Shown here: positions 51,334-59,913 of the stretch, one piece after another
Layout of the letters: every line of letters begins with the position of its first letter
Position numbering within the stretch: position 1 is the stretch's first letter
Notes under the pieces: model-generated
Told to the model about the DNA's origin: nothing
The model's database searches: none
Seen by the model: only the letters and a program-made list of their open reading frames with translations
Assembly (NCBI GenBank): GCA_902781455.1
Contig: CACZJF010000004.1
Location: 62,001 to 126,000, forward strand
Direction of reading: 5' to 3'
DNA from: an uncultured Lachnospiraceae bacterium
Lineage (GTDB): Bacteria; Bacillota; Clostridia; Lachnospirales; Lachnospiraceae
Length of the DNA stretch: 64,000 bases
Made by a program: the position numbers and the translations under genes

Positions 51334-52542
51334 ATGAAAAAAAGCAAAAGCAATCTGATCAACTGGATTCTGTATTCCATTACACTTGCGGGAATCTTTG
51401 CCTCTACGGCAGTATTGTTTTATCACCAGTCCATCGGGGACTACAATTCGGATCTCAAGTCTCATATCCGGATTGCGCTGAAAGAGGGAAGCTACAGTCT
51501 TCAGAAGTATATCTTCCGTTTCCTGCATTCCCTGACGGGTGATACAATTCCGATTGTCATATTTCTGAGTCTGATCATTACCGTTACACCGCTGGCAGTT
51601 TCCTGGCTGTTCAAGGTGATGGACCGGACACAGAAAACAGCATCTCTCAACATCTGGGTGTATAGATGGGCCGGGGTGTTCCTTACCTTTGTCGGCGCGC
51701 TTGTCCTTCCGAAGATCTATCCCTGGTTTAATTTCAAAACTTTCACAATCAACTGCTGGCATAATCAGACGACCAACGAGATGAGACTTCTGTTTCTCTT
51801 CTGTATCGGTCTGTACTTTATTATTGACGAGTGTTACCTGAAGGACGACAGGCTTCGCTGGGGTCTTATGCTTCTGTATTCCCTGCTGCTGGCGGCTGAT
51901 ACATGGCTGAAGCCTTCGATGTTTATCGGCTGGGCGCCTGTCATGGCGATCTGGCTTCTTGTGGACTTTTTTTCCCATCCGAAGACATGGAAAAACTTTT
52001 CCCGGATGGTGCTGCTCGCACTGACGGTTGTCCCGTCTTTACTCGTCGTATGGTTTCAGTATGTGTTCCTGTATGTGGAAGACAGTGAGGTCGGGGTCGG
52101 CTTTTACTATGATCTTGATCTTCAGATGCAGGCGATCCGAACGGCGTTGTTCCTGCTGTGTCCGCTGATTATCCTGAGCTATAACCTTCGCCGAATCGAT
52201 TCGCCCCGGTGCAGGGTGGAACAGCGTCAGGTAAGGCAGATCATTACATTGTGGCTTCTGGAATGGCTCTATTCGAGCTGTCTGAACGAAACAGGAAAGC
52301 GTGCGGGAGCCGGCAATTTTGGCTGGGGAATCCGCATTGCCAATTTTGTTGTATTTGCGACAGCGGTCCGCATGTTCCTGCGCAACGTTGCTGTCCTTTG
52401 GGAAAAGCACAAAAACGGGGAGAAGATCGAGAACGCGGATATCCTGTACACATGTATGATTGCCCTTTGCTGGGCATGGCAGCTGTTCTGCGGTCTGCGC
52501 TATTTCCGTTCGCTTGTTCTGGGAGGAAACTACTGGGTCTGA
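51334..52542 (+). CDS. Polytopic membrane protein, possibly GT-C type
   Basis: A 402-residue membrane protein with about ten hydrophobic segments. The first external loop after helix 1 carries GDYNSDLKSHIRI, a position where GT-C glycosyltransferases have their acidic catalytic residue, so a sugar or lipid-linked-sugar transferase is possible. No family name is certain. It is monocistronic: strong promoter upstream and a strong T-tailed terminator downstream. Confidence 0.65.
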   Translation: MKKSKSNLINWILYSITLAGIFASTAVLFYHQSIGDYNSDLKSHIRIALKEGSYSLQKYIFRFLHSLTGDTIPIVIFLSLIITVTPLAVSWLFKVMDRTQKTASLNIWVYRWAGVFLTFVGALVLPKIYPWFNFKTFTINCWHNQTTNEMRLLFLFCIGLYFIIDECYLKDDRLRWGLMLLYSLLLAADTWLKPSMFIGWAPVMAIWLLVDFFSHPKTWKNFSRMVLLALTVVPSLLVVWFQYVFLYVEDSEVGVGFYYDLDLQMQAIRTALFLLCPLIILSYNLRRIDSPRCRVEQRQVRQIITLWLLEWLYSSCLNETGKRAGAGNFGWGIRIANFVVFATAVRMFLRNVAVLWEKHKNGEKIENADILYTCMIALCWAWQLFCGLRYFRSLVLGGNYWV

Positions 52543-52575
52543 AGCGGCTTTGATCCGGAATCTTTGAATGCTCTG

Positions 52576-52607
52576 AAGGCAGGTCTTTATGACTTGCCTT
52601 TTTTTGC
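52576..52607 (+). terminator. Rho-independent terminator after the membrane protein
   Basis: A 10-bp stem (52576-52585 with 52591-52600, one wobble), loop tttat, followed by TTTTT. Confidence 0.9.
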
Positions 52608-52665
52608 ATTTTCAATTAGTATAAATGGTGGCAATTTGTGATTTCTAATTGATGGAGGTCTAAGT

Positions 52666-54096
52666 ATGAGCAATACAGAAAAGAGCAAGGCAGCAGACCG
52701 GATTGCTGCTCTGCTTGACGAAAGCAGTTTCGTTGAGATCGGCTCTTTGGTCACAGCAAGGAGCACGGATTTCAACCTGGCCGAAGAGAAGGCTGCTTCG
52801 GACGGCATCATCACAGGGTATGGCCTGATTGACGGCAGCCTGGTCTATGTTTACAGCCAGGATGCGTCCGTCCTGGGAGGCAGTATCGGTGAGATGCATG
52901 CGAAGAAGATCGTGCGTCTGTACAGCCTTGCCATGAAGATGGGCGCTCCGGTCATCGGCCTGATTGACAGCGCCGGCATGAGGCTTCAGGAATCCACGGA
53001 TGCACTGAATGCATTTGGCATGCTGTACCGCAGGATGGCATTTGCAAGCGGTGTTATTCCGCAGATCACTGCCGTGCTCGGCAAGTGCGGCGGCTCTCTT
53101 GCCGTTGCGGCAGGCATGAGCGATTTTGTATTCATGGAAGGCAGCAGCGCGAAGCTGTATGTGAATTCCCCGAATGCACTTGCCGGAAACAAGGAAGAAG
53201 ATACAGCCGGCGCGAAGTTCCAGAGCGAGATGAGCGGTCTGGCAGACTTTGTCGGAACCGAGGATGAGATCCTTGCAAGGATCCGGGAACTCGTATCGAT
53301 TCTTCCGGCGAACAATGCTGACGAAGCTCCTCTGACAGAGGCTGGTGATGACCTGAACAGAGTCTGCGAGAACATCGAAGGCGCTGCCGGTGATACAGCC
53401 ATTCTGCTCAGCCAGATCTCTGACGGAAATCTGTTCTGTGAGGTCAAGGGTGCCTGTGCGAAAGAGATGGTCACCGGATTCATCAAGCTGAACGGCGTGA
53501 CGGTCGGCGCGGTTGCGAACCGCACGGAACTCTATGATGAAAAGGGCGAGAAGGCAGAGGAATTCAAACCGTTGCTGAGCGCGAAGGGCCTCGAGAAGGC
53601 AGAGCGTTTTGTCCGTTTCTGCGATGCGTTTGATATCCCGGTTCTGACCGTTACGAACGCAGCCGGTTTCTATGCGGACAAGCACAATGAATTCCGGATC
53701 GCCAGAGCAGCTGCCAGACTTTCCTACGCACTGGCAAGCGCAACTGTCCCGAAGGTGAATGTGATTACAGGCCAGGCGTTCGGCGCGGGCTATATGATCA
53801 TGAACAGCCAGGCACTTGGCGCTGATATCACCTTTGCGTGGAAAGATGCCAGGATCGGCATGATGGATGCGAAGCTTGCGGCAGGCATCATGTATGACGG
53901 AAGCGACGCGCAGACTGTCAGCGAGAAGGCATCTGAGTATGATAAGCTTCAGCAGAGTGTTGAAGCGGCAGCCGGCCGCGGTTATGTTGATACCGTTATC
54001 GAAGCTGTCGATACCCGCAAGATGGTGATCGGTGCGTTCGAGATGCTTTATACGAAGGCCGAAGAGCGCCCTGACAAGAAGCACGGTACGGTTTGA
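52666..54096 (+). CDS. Carboxyltransferase subunit, acyl-CoA type (MmdA-like)
   Basis: A 476-residue protein of the acetyl-CoA/propionyl-CoA carboxyltransferase fold, with two crotonase-like halves. Characteristic parts are IGLIDSAGMRLQESTDAL, the N-half oxyanion-hole glycines LGKCGGSLAVAAGMSDFVFM, and in the C half NVITGQAFGAGYMIM. In sodium-pump complexes this subunit moves CO2 between an acyl-CoA (methylmalonyl-CoA, glutaconyl-CoA or malonyl-CoA) and biotin on the carrier subunit. Which acyl-CoA is used is not decided by the motifs I can see. It is the first gene of the cluster; no strong promoter was found, with a GGAGG site before the ATG. Confidence 0.85.
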   Translation: MSNTEKSKAADRIAALLDESSFVEIGSLVTARSTDFNLAEEKAASDGIITGYGLIDGSLVYVYSQDASVLGGSIGEMHAKKIVRLYSLAMKMGAPVIGLIDSAGMRLQESTDALNAFGMLYRRMAFASGVIPQITAVLGKCGGSLAVAAGMSDFVFMEGSSAKLYVNSPNALAGNKEEDTAGAKFQSEMSGLADFVGTEDEILARIRELVSILPANNADEAPLTEAGDDLNRVCENIEGAAGDTAILLSQISDGNLFCEVKGACAKEMVTGFIKLNGVTVGAVANRTELYDEKGEKAEEFKPLLSAKGLEKAERFVRFCDAFDIPVLTVTNAAGFYADKHNEFRIARAAARLSYALASATVPKVNVITGQAFGAGYMIMNSQALGADITFAWKDARIGMMDAKLAAGIMYDGSDAQTVSEKASEYDKLQQSVEAAAGRGYVDTVIEAVDTRKMVIGAFEMLYTKAEERPDKKHGTV

Positions 54097-54106
54097 GTGA
54101 GGTGAC

Positions 54107-55078
54107 ATGCAGATGAGAAAAAGATTTTACGCAGGGCTCATTGCCTTATCGCTTTCTCTCTCTCTTTCCCTCGGTTGTATGAGTGTGTTCGCTTCCGGTG
54201 ATGAAACGGAAGGCGCACTGATGACGGAGGCTGAGGCCGGCCAGATGCAGGCAGCGGCCGGGGAGACGGAAGCGGAGACAGAGGCTGACCTTCTGAAGCC
54301 GGAGAGCGTGACAGGGGATACTGCCCTGGAAGCGCAGTATCCGACCATAGAGAAGCAGGTTGAGCAGCAGCTGGCGACATTGTCCAGGCTGTCCGTTGAT
54401 GATCTTGAGAATATGATAGGCAGCTACAACCGGCAGATCAATCTGTCAGTCCTCGATATCAGGAACTCGATGGAGGACGCCTCGACGCTGACAGATGTTG
54501 ACGATGCGACGATGGCTATGGTCAAGATGCTCCGCAACTGGTATTCCAACATGGATTCCTGCGGAGAATTCAAGGGAATCAAGAGCTATACGGCAGACAT
54601 GACGGATCAGGTCCTGACGATGCAGCTGGACGCGGATTATGCCGAGGCCCAGAAGAACGATTCACAGATTACCGTGGATTTTACATACGATCTTGCGCGG
54701 AACGTCACGCTTTTGAACTGGACGGTGAAGGACACCTTCAGCGCGAGTGTCGGCAAGGCCGGTATGAATACGGTGATCGGTCTTGGTACGGTTTTTGTGG
54801 TTCTGCTGTTTCTGACCTTTATTATCAGCCAGATCCACTGGATTCCGGACCTTCTGGGCGGAAAGAAGAAAGAAAAAGAAGAGGCAGCATCTGCTGCGGT
54901 GAAGGAAACTCCGGCACCGGCACCGGCCGCTGTTGAGGTAATTCCCGAAGAAACAGATGATCTTGAACTGATAGCTGTTATCAGTGCGGCGATCGCGGCA
55001 AGTGAACAGGCTCCCGCAGACGGATTTGTCGTCCGTTCGATCCGCAGAAGAGGCAGAAAGAGCAACTGGAGGGCGTAA
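54107..55078 (+). CDS. OadG-like gamma subunit with enlarged extracytoplasmic domain
   Basis: A 323-residue protein: signal peptide (about 1-30), an acidic external region of roughly 190 residues, one membrane helix (about 222-243, TVIGLGTVFVVLLFLTFII), and a cytosolic Pro/Ala-rich tail ending with DDLELIAVISAAIAAS and a basic end. The C-terminal part is the usual OadG/gamma subunit of sodium-pump decarboxylases, which helps assemble the complex; gamma subunits are normally about 80-120 residues. The external domain is not recognised. Start at 54107 or 54113. Confidence 0.75.
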   Translation: MQMRKRFYAGLIALSLSLSLSLGCMSVFASGDETEGALMTEAEAGQMQAAAGETEAETEADLLKPESVTGDTALEAQYPTIEKQVEQQLATLSRLSVDDLENMIGSYNRQINLSVLDIRNSMEDASTLTDVDDATMAMVKMLRNWYSNMDSCGEFKGIKSYTADMTDQVLTMQLDADYAEAQKNDSQITVDFTYDLARNVTLLNWTVKDTFSASVGKAGMNTVIGLGTVFVVLLFLTFIISQIHWIPDLLGGKKKEKEEAASAAVKETPAPAPAAVEVIPEETDDLELIAVISAAIAASEQAPADGFVVRSIRRRGRKSNWRA

Positions 55079-55135
55079 GCTTTCCGCAGCCGCTGCCTGG
55101 CAGCGGATCACAGAAAAAATAAGGAGATAATGAAA

Positions 55136-55519
55136 ATGAAGAATTATACGATCACCGTGAATGGAAATGTCTATGATGTCACAGTAGAAGAGGGTGCAGG
55201 CTCCGGCATTGCTCCGGCAGCAGCTCCGGCGGCGGCCCCGGCAGTGAAGGCAGCTCCGAAGGCAGCTCCGGCTCCGGCTCCGAAGGCAGCATCTGCAGGC
55301 GCAGGCGCAGTGAAGGTGACGGCATCTGTTCCGGGTAAGGTCTTCAAGGTAGAAGCTGCAGCCGGTCAGGCAGTCAAGGCCGGAGACGCGATTGTGATTC
55401 TGGAAGCCATGAAGATGGAGATCCCGGTTGTCGCTCCGCAGGACGGAACGATCGCTTCCATCGAAGTCGGCGCAGGCGACGCGGTTGAGAACGGACAGGT
55501 CCTTGCAACTATGAACTGA
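55136..55519 (+). CDS. Biotin carboxyl carrier subunit
   Basis: A 127-residue carrier with an N-terminal region (KNYTITVNGNVYDVTVEE), a flexible Pro-Ala linker (about residues 25-55) and a biotinyl domain with the biotin attachment motif EAMKMEI. The Lys in that motif is the predicted biotin site. It moves carboxyl groups from the cytosolic carboxyltransferases to the membrane OadB-type decarboxylase. The ATG at 55136 is chosen because GGAG is 9 bases away; another ATG at 55130 is too close. OadA in this cluster lacks its own biotin domain, which this protein replaces. Confidence 0.93.
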   Translation: MKNYTITVNGNVYDVTVEEGAGSGIAPAAAPAAAPAVKAAPKAAPAPAPKAASAGAGAVKVTASVPGKVFKVEAAAGQAVKAGDAIVILEAMKMEIPVVAPQDGTIASIEVGAGDAVENGQVLATMN

Positions 55520-55562
55520 TATGCCCGGACCTGGTAAGATCCTGACGTTAGGAGGTTAATCA

Positions 55563-56720
55563 ATGGGTTACATTGCTACTACAATGTCAAATCTTCTGCA
55601 TCAGACCGCGTTTCTGAATCTGACATGGGGCAACTATGTCATGATGCTCGTCGCGTTTGTGTTCCTGTATCTGGCAATCAAACACGACTTTGAACCGCTC
55701 CTGCTGGTCCCGATCGCGTTCGGTATGCTGCTTGTCAACATCTATCCGGAGATCATATCGGACATCACGGTTGATATTCTGGGTGTTGAGCACGCAGGCG
55801 GACTGATGCACTATTTCTATATTCTGGACGAAGCCGCCATCCTGCCGTCCCTGATCTTCATGGGCGTCGGTGCGATGACCGACTTCGGACCGCTGATCGC
55901 GAACCCGATCTCATTTGTCATGGGTGCCGCGGCACAGGCGGGTATTTATGTCGCGTATTTCCTGGCGATCGCATTTGGCTTCAATGGAAAAGCCGCGGCT
56001 GCGATCTCCATCATCGGCGGAGCGGACGGCCCGACTTCGATCTTCCTGGCCGGTAAGCTGGGACAGACGACTCTGATGGGTCCGATCGCTGTTGCAGCGT
56101 ATTCCTACATGTCGCTGGTTCCGATTATCCAGCCGCCGATCATGAAACTGTTCACGACAGAGAAGGACAGAAAGATCAAGATGGAGCAGCTTCGTCCTGT
56201 CACCCAGCTTGAGAAGATTCTGTTCCCGATCATCATCACGGTGGTTGTCTGCATGCTGCTTCCGACAACAGCTCCGCTGGTCGGTATGCTGATGCTTGGA
56301 AACCTCTTCCGTGAGTGCGGTGTTGTGCGCCAGCTGACCGAGACGGCATCGAATGCCTTGATGTATATCGTTGTCATTCTGCTCGGCACCAGTGTCGGCG
56401 CTTCCACTTCCGCAGAGGCATTCCTGAATGTCGACACGCTGAAGATTGTTGTCCTTGGCCTTGTCGCCTTCGCTTTCGGTACATTGGGCGGCGTTCTGCT
56501 CGGACAGCTGATGAAGGTCATGACAAAGGGAAAGATCAATCCGCTGATTGGCTCGGCAGGCGTGTCCGCTGTTCCGATGGCGGCACGCGTTTCCCAGAAG
56601 GTCGGCGCACAGGCAGATCCCACCAATTTCCTGCTGATGCATGCGATGGGACCGAATGTTGCCGGTGTTATCGGTACGGCCGTCGCGGCTGGTACCTTCA
56701 TGGCAATCTATGGTGTCTGA
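55563..56720 (+). CDS. oadB: Sodium ion-translocating decarboxylase beta subunit
   Basis: A 385-residue polytopic membrane protein that decarboxylates carboxybiotin and pumps sodium outwards. It shows the family features ISIIGGADGPTSIFL, the conserved sodium-site region FMGVGAMTDFGPLIANP, and the C-terminal GSAGVSAVPMAARVSQKVGAQADPTNFLLMHAMGPNVAG in pieces. GGAGG precedes the ATG. It is downstream of the carrier gene and followed by a 223-base gap before oadA. Confidence 0.94.
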   Translation: MGYIATTMSNLLHQTAFLNLTWGNYVMMLVAFVFLYLAIKHDFEPLLLVPIAFGMLLVNIYPEIISDITVDILGVEHAGGLMHYFYILDEAAILPSLIFMGVGAMTDFGPLIANPISFVMGAAAQAGIYVAYFLAIAFGFNGKAAAAISIIGGADGPTSIFLAGKLGQTTLMGPIAVAAYSYMSLVPIIQPPIMKLFTTEKDRKIKMEQLRPVTQLEKILFPIIITVVVCMLLPTTAPLVGMLMLGNLFRECGVVRQLTETASNALMYIVVILLGTSVGASTSAEAFLNVDTLKIVVLGLVAFAFGTLGGVLLGQLMKVMTKGKINPLIGSAGVSAVPMAARVSQKVGAQADPTNFLLMHAMGPNVAGVIGTAVAAGTFMAIYGV

Positions 56721-56737
56721 TTGACTGACAGCAGCCG

Positions 56738-56777
56738 GGTCCCGTCTGCATTCGCGAAGCGGCGTTGCCGCGGGACC
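56738..56777. repeat. Palindromic element between oadB and oadA, left copy
   Basis: GGTCCCG (56738-56744) pairs with CGGGACC (56771-56777); inside are TTCGCGAA and a GCGGC/GCCGC stem. REP-like or terminator-like, with no T tract. Confidence 0.6.
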
Positions 56778-56832
56778 GGCATATGAACGGATGGAATCAG
56801 ACACAGACATAAGTTTGCAGATGAGCTGAATA

Positions 56833-56882
56833 CCGTTAGCGAACGCCGCAGGCGTGAGGTTACGGGATTCGCATCCGAACGG
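56833..56882. repeat. Palindromic element between oadB and oadA, right copy
   Basis: CCGTT/AACGG (56833-56837 with 56878-56882), GCGAA/TTCGC and a perfect inner ACGCC-gca-GGCGT hairpin (56843-56855, approximately). Confidence 0.55.
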
Positions 56883-56943
56883 AGGAAATCAGATATAAAC
56901 TGGCGTTTATAGAGGAGACATGTAAAGGAAAGGAATAAATAAG

Positions 56944-58353
56944 ATGGCAGCAGAAAAAAAGCCGATTAAAATAACTGAAACGATTCTGCGTGACGCGCAT
57001 CAGTCTCTGATCGCGACACGCATGCCGACGGAAGAGATGCTTCCGATCATTGACAAGCTGGACAAGGTCGGATACCACTCCGTAGAGTGCTGGGGCGGCG
57101 CTACCTTCGACGCAGCGCTTCGTTTCCTGAAGGAAGATCCCTGGATCAGACTGAGGAAACTGCGTGACGGCTTCAAGAACACGAAACTGCAGATGCTGTT
57201 CCGCGGCCAGAACATTCTGGGCTACAAGCCGTACGCGGATGATGTTGTGGAGTACTTTGTGCAGAAGTCGATCGCGAATGGTATCGATATCATTCGTATC
57301 TTCGACTGCTTTAATGATCTGAGAAACCTTGAGACCTGCGTCAGGGCGGCGAACAAGGAGAAGGGCCATGCCCAGATCGCGCTGTCCTACACGCTGGGCG
57401 ATGCTTACACGCTTGATTATTGGGTTGATATCTCGAAGCGGATCCAGGATATGGGTGCAGATTCCATCTGTATCAAGGATATGGCAGGACTGCTTCTTCC
57501 GTACACAGCGACCGAGCTGATCGCTGCGATGAAGGATGCGGTTGACCTTCCGATTCAGCTTCATACGCATTACACCTCCGGCGCAGCAGCCATGACCTAT
57601 CTGAAGGCGGTCGAAGCCGGCGTGGACGTGATTGACTGCGCGATGAGCCCGTTTGCTCTGGGTACCTCCCAGCCGGCAACTGAGGTTATGGTCAAGACGT
57701 TCCAGGGCACTCCGTATGATACCGGATATGATATGAAGCTTCTGGAAGAGATCGCGGACTACTTCCGTCCGTACAGGGACGAGTGCCTGGCAAACGGCCT
57801 CCTGAACCCGAAGAACCTTGGCGTCAATATCAAGACGCTGGTCTACCAGGTACCGGGCGGCATGCTCTCGAACCTGACTTCGCAGCTTGACAAGCTCGGC
57901 GCTGCCGACAAGTACTACGAAGTGCTTGAGGAAGTACCGAACGTCAGAGCAGACCTTGGTGAGCCGCCGCTGGTTACGCCGTCGTCCCAGATTGTCGGTA
58001 CACAGGCCGTTATGAACGTCATTGCCGGCGAGCGCTACAAGATGGTGCCGCAGGAGACCAAGGATGTGCTGAGCGGAAAGTATGGCCAGACAGTCAAGCC
58101 GTTTAACAAGGAAGTCCAGAAGAAGTGCATCGGCGACGCGGAGGTGATCACACACCGTCCGGCAGATGATATCGCTCCGATGCTTCCGGGCTATGAGAAA
58201 GAGATTGCCCAGTATAAGGAGATGGACGAGGATGTCCTCACCTATGCACTGTTCCCGCAGGTTGCCATCGATTACTTCAAGTATCGTCAGGCACAGAAGA
58301 CCGGCGTGGATCCAACAGAAGGCGATTCCAAGAACAAGGCATATCCTGTATAA
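56944..58353 (+). CDS. oadA: Oxaloacetate decarboxylase alpha / pyruvate carboxylase subunit B type carboxyltransferase
   Basis: A 469-residue TIM-barrel carboxyltransferase that swaps CO2 between oxaloacetate/pyruvate and carrier-bound biotin. Motifs are ITETILRDAHQSLIATRM, ECWGGATFDAALRFL, MLFRGQNILGYKPYADDVV, IRIFDCFNDLRN, DSICIKDMAGLL, LHTHYTSGAAAMTYLKAVEAG in parts, and the conserved-carboxylase C-terminal domain. The biotinyl domain found at the end of full OadA is missing; the separate carrier protein in this cluster must serve. A strong terminator lies after it. Confidence 0.94.
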   Translation: MAAEKKPIKITETILRDAHQSLIATRMPTEEMLPIIDKLDKVGYHSVECWGGATFDAALRFLKEDPWIRLRKLRDGFKNTKLQMLFRGQNILGYKPYADDVVEYFVQKSIANGIDIIRIFDCFNDLRNLETCVRAANKEKGHAQIALSYTLGDAYTLDYWVDISKRIQDMGADSICIKDMAGLLLPYTATELIAAMKDAVDLPIQLHTHYTSGAAAMTYLKAVEAGVDVIDCAMSPFALGTSQPATEVMVKTFQGTPYDTGYDMKLLEEIADYFRPYRDECLANGLLNPKNLGVNIKTLVYQVPGGMLSNLTSQLDKLGAADKYYEVLEEVPNVRADLGEPPLVTPSSQIVGTQAVMNVIAGERYKMVPQETKDVLSGKYGQTVKPFNKEVQKKCIGDAEVITHRPADDIAPMLPGYEKEIAQYKEMDEDVLTYALFPQVAIDYFKYRQAQKTGVDPTEGDSKNKAYPV

Positions 58354-58408
58354 AGATTACATTTCACGGTCTGTGAAGAAGGCCGTGAGATAAAAAGGAA
58401 CCATGCAG

Positions 58409-58437
58409 GCCTCCGGCGTCAGCCGGAGGCTTTTCTT
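58409..58437 (+). terminator. Rho-independent terminator of the decarboxylase cluster
   Basis: GCCTCCGGC (58409-58417), loop gtca, GCCGGAGGC (58422-58430), followed by TTTTCTT. Confidence 0.92.
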
Positions 58438-58450
58438 GAATCTTCAGCTT

Positions 58451-58459
58451 TGTTATGAT
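58451..58459 (+). promoter_or_regulatory. Extended -10 promoter candidate for the alpha/beta hydrolase
   Basis: TGTTATGAT matches TGN plus TATGAT; no convincing -35. It stands about 140 bases before the ATG. Confidence 0.45.
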
Positions 58460-58522
58460 ATTATCAATGAGGACGGTCTGCAGGTCTGGCATCATTGTTT
58501 CTCGCTTCAGACAGGCCGTGTG

Positions 58523-58546
58523 GGGTCGGGTCGAAAGACCCGATCC
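58523..58546 (+). other. Small stem-loop with GAAA loop in the hydrolase leader
   Basis: A 10-bp stem with one wobble closes the tetraloop gaaa (58533-58536). Compact and GNRA-type; it may be part of a structured leader, but no riboswitch class was recognised. Confidence 0.45.
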
Positions 58547-58600
58547 GATTTGTTACGCGGAAAGTCTTTAGATGGCAGATATGAGTTTTTGGAGAGAAAC

Positions 58601-59404
58601 ATGCTGAACGCAAAGAACGGACATATCAGGCTGAGATCCTTTGAGATGGATTACATCCGGTTTGGGAACGGAAAGAAAACGCTCGTCATGATTCCGGGCG
58701 TGGGAGACGGATTAAAAACGGTGAAAGGCATGGCCGCTCCGTTTTCCGTTCTTTACCGCTCTCTGGCCAGTGACTTCACGGTGTATGTCTTCAGCCGCAG
58801 AGTGGACCTTGTGCCAGGTATGACGACAAGAGATATGGCGAAAGACCTGGACAAGGCGATGAAAGCACTTGGCCTGTCCCGAGTCTGCCTTGCCGGCATT
58901 TCCCAGGGAGGGATGATTGCGCAGTGGCTGGCAATTGATTATCCGGAAAGAGTCAGCCGGCTGATCCTTGCAGTGACGCTGAGCCGGCCCAATCCAACAT
59001 TGCAGGGTGTGGTCGGCAATTGGATCAGGATGGCTGAGGCAGGCGATTACAGGGGAATCATGCTTGATACGGCAGAGCATTCGTATACGGAAGAACGGCT
59101 GCGGAAAACGCGGAAAATGTATGAACTCCTGGGAAGTATCGGTAAGCCGAAGTCCTTTGACCGCTTTATCATTCAGGCAAACTCCTGTCTTACGCACGAC
59201 GCTTATGATGAGCTGCCGAAGATCGCATGCCCTGTTCTTGTGATCGGCGGTACGGATGACAAAATTGTGACAGGAAAGGCATCTGCGGAAATCGCCGGAC
59301 AGATCAGGGACTGCAGGCTGAAGATGTATTACGGGCTTGGGCATGGACTGTATGAGAACAAAGATTTTCTGGACCAGGTTAAGCGTTTTATGAATACGGA
59401 GTAA
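58601..59404 (+). CDS. Alpha/beta hydrolase
   Basis: A 267-residue cytosolic hydrolase. The nucleophile elbow GISQGGMIAQWLA with Ser, the late Asp in GGTDDKIV, and the His in GLGHGLYE form the catalytic triad. N-terminal parts LVMIPGVGDG and YVFSRRVDL fit the family. The substrate is not clear; esters or lipids are possible. I choose the ATG at 58601 because GGAGAG is 6 bases away; the longer open frame from 58403 would include terminator DNA. A terminator and a structured leader lie upstream. Confidence 0.87.
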   Translation: MLNAKNGHIRLRSFEMDYIRFGNGKKTLVMIPGVGDGLKTVKGMAAPFSVLYRSLASDFTVYVFSRRVDLVPGMTTRDMAKDLDKAMKALGLSRVCLAGISQGGMIAQWLAIDYPERVSRLILAVTLSRPNPTLQGVVGNWIRMAEAGDYRGIMLDTAEHSYTEERLRKTRKMYELLGSIGKPKSFDRFIIQANSCLTHDAYDELPKIACPVLVIGGTDDKIVTGKASAEIAGQIRDCRLKMYYGLGHGLYENKDFLDQVKRFMNTE

Positions 59405-59466
59405 CTGCGGAAAACACAGAAAGGGCGCCGGATCAGGAAGGATCAGGAAGGCAAAAGAAGTGTCGG

Positions 59467-59495
59467 TTGACTTCTGATTCTGGTTTTTTTATACT
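59467..59495 (+). promoter_or_regulatory. Sigma-A promoter for the DtxR-family gene
   Basis: TTGACT (59467-59472), 17-base spacer, TATACT (59490-59495). It overlaps a small AGAAGT/ACTTCT inverted repeat (about 59457-59476) and a T-run, which may serve as terminator for the previous gene. Confidence 0.75.
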
Positions 59496-59542
59496 GAATC
59501 CGGGTGTTATCCAAAGAGACGATTTGTCAGGAGGAGGAAACT

Positions 59543-59911
59543 ATGGCTGCTACTGAGTCCGCCGAGAATTATCTTGAATCGATCCTTATTTTAAGCAAGG
59601 AAAAGCCGGTTGTCAGAAGTGTTGATGTATCGAATTATACCGGTTTTCGCAAGTCAAGTATCTCGATTGCGATGAAGAACCTGAAAGCGGACGGATACAT
59701 CACCATCAGTCCGGAGGGATATATCTATCTGACACAGAAGGGGCTGCAGATCGCTACCATGATTTACGAGCGCCATCAGGTTCTTTCTGCATGGTTTATC
59801 CGTCTTGGAGTTGATGAGAAGATCGCTGTGGAGGATGCCTGCAGGATCGAGCATGATATCAGCCCGGAGAGTTTTGCGGCAATCAAGAAGTATATCAGTG
59901 AGAATCCCTGA
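59543..59911 (+). CDS. DtxR/MntR-family metal-dependent regulator, short form
   Basis: A 122-residue winged-helix repressor of the DtxR/MntR family, somewhat shorter than MntR (about 140). The HTH is recognised by VRSVDVSNYTGFRKSSISIAMKNL and the wing by YITISPEGYIYLT, then the start of the dimerisation part (ERHQVLSAWF). Metal-site residues can be mapped: ACRIEHDIS corresponds to the DtxR region with Cys102, Glu105 and His106, His in ERHQ is kept, while the N-terminal ligand position (Asp8 of MntR, Met10 of DtxR) is Asn in SAENYLES. The metal is therefore not predictable. It starts an operon with an acyltransferase and a rhodanese-like gene. Confidence 0.82.
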   Translation: MAATESAENYLESILILSKEKPVVRSVDVSNYTGFRKSSISIAMKNLKADGYITISPEGYIYLTQKGLQIATMIYERHQVLSAWFIRLGVDEKIAVEDACRIEHDISPESFAAIKKYISENP

Positions 59912-59913
59912 AC

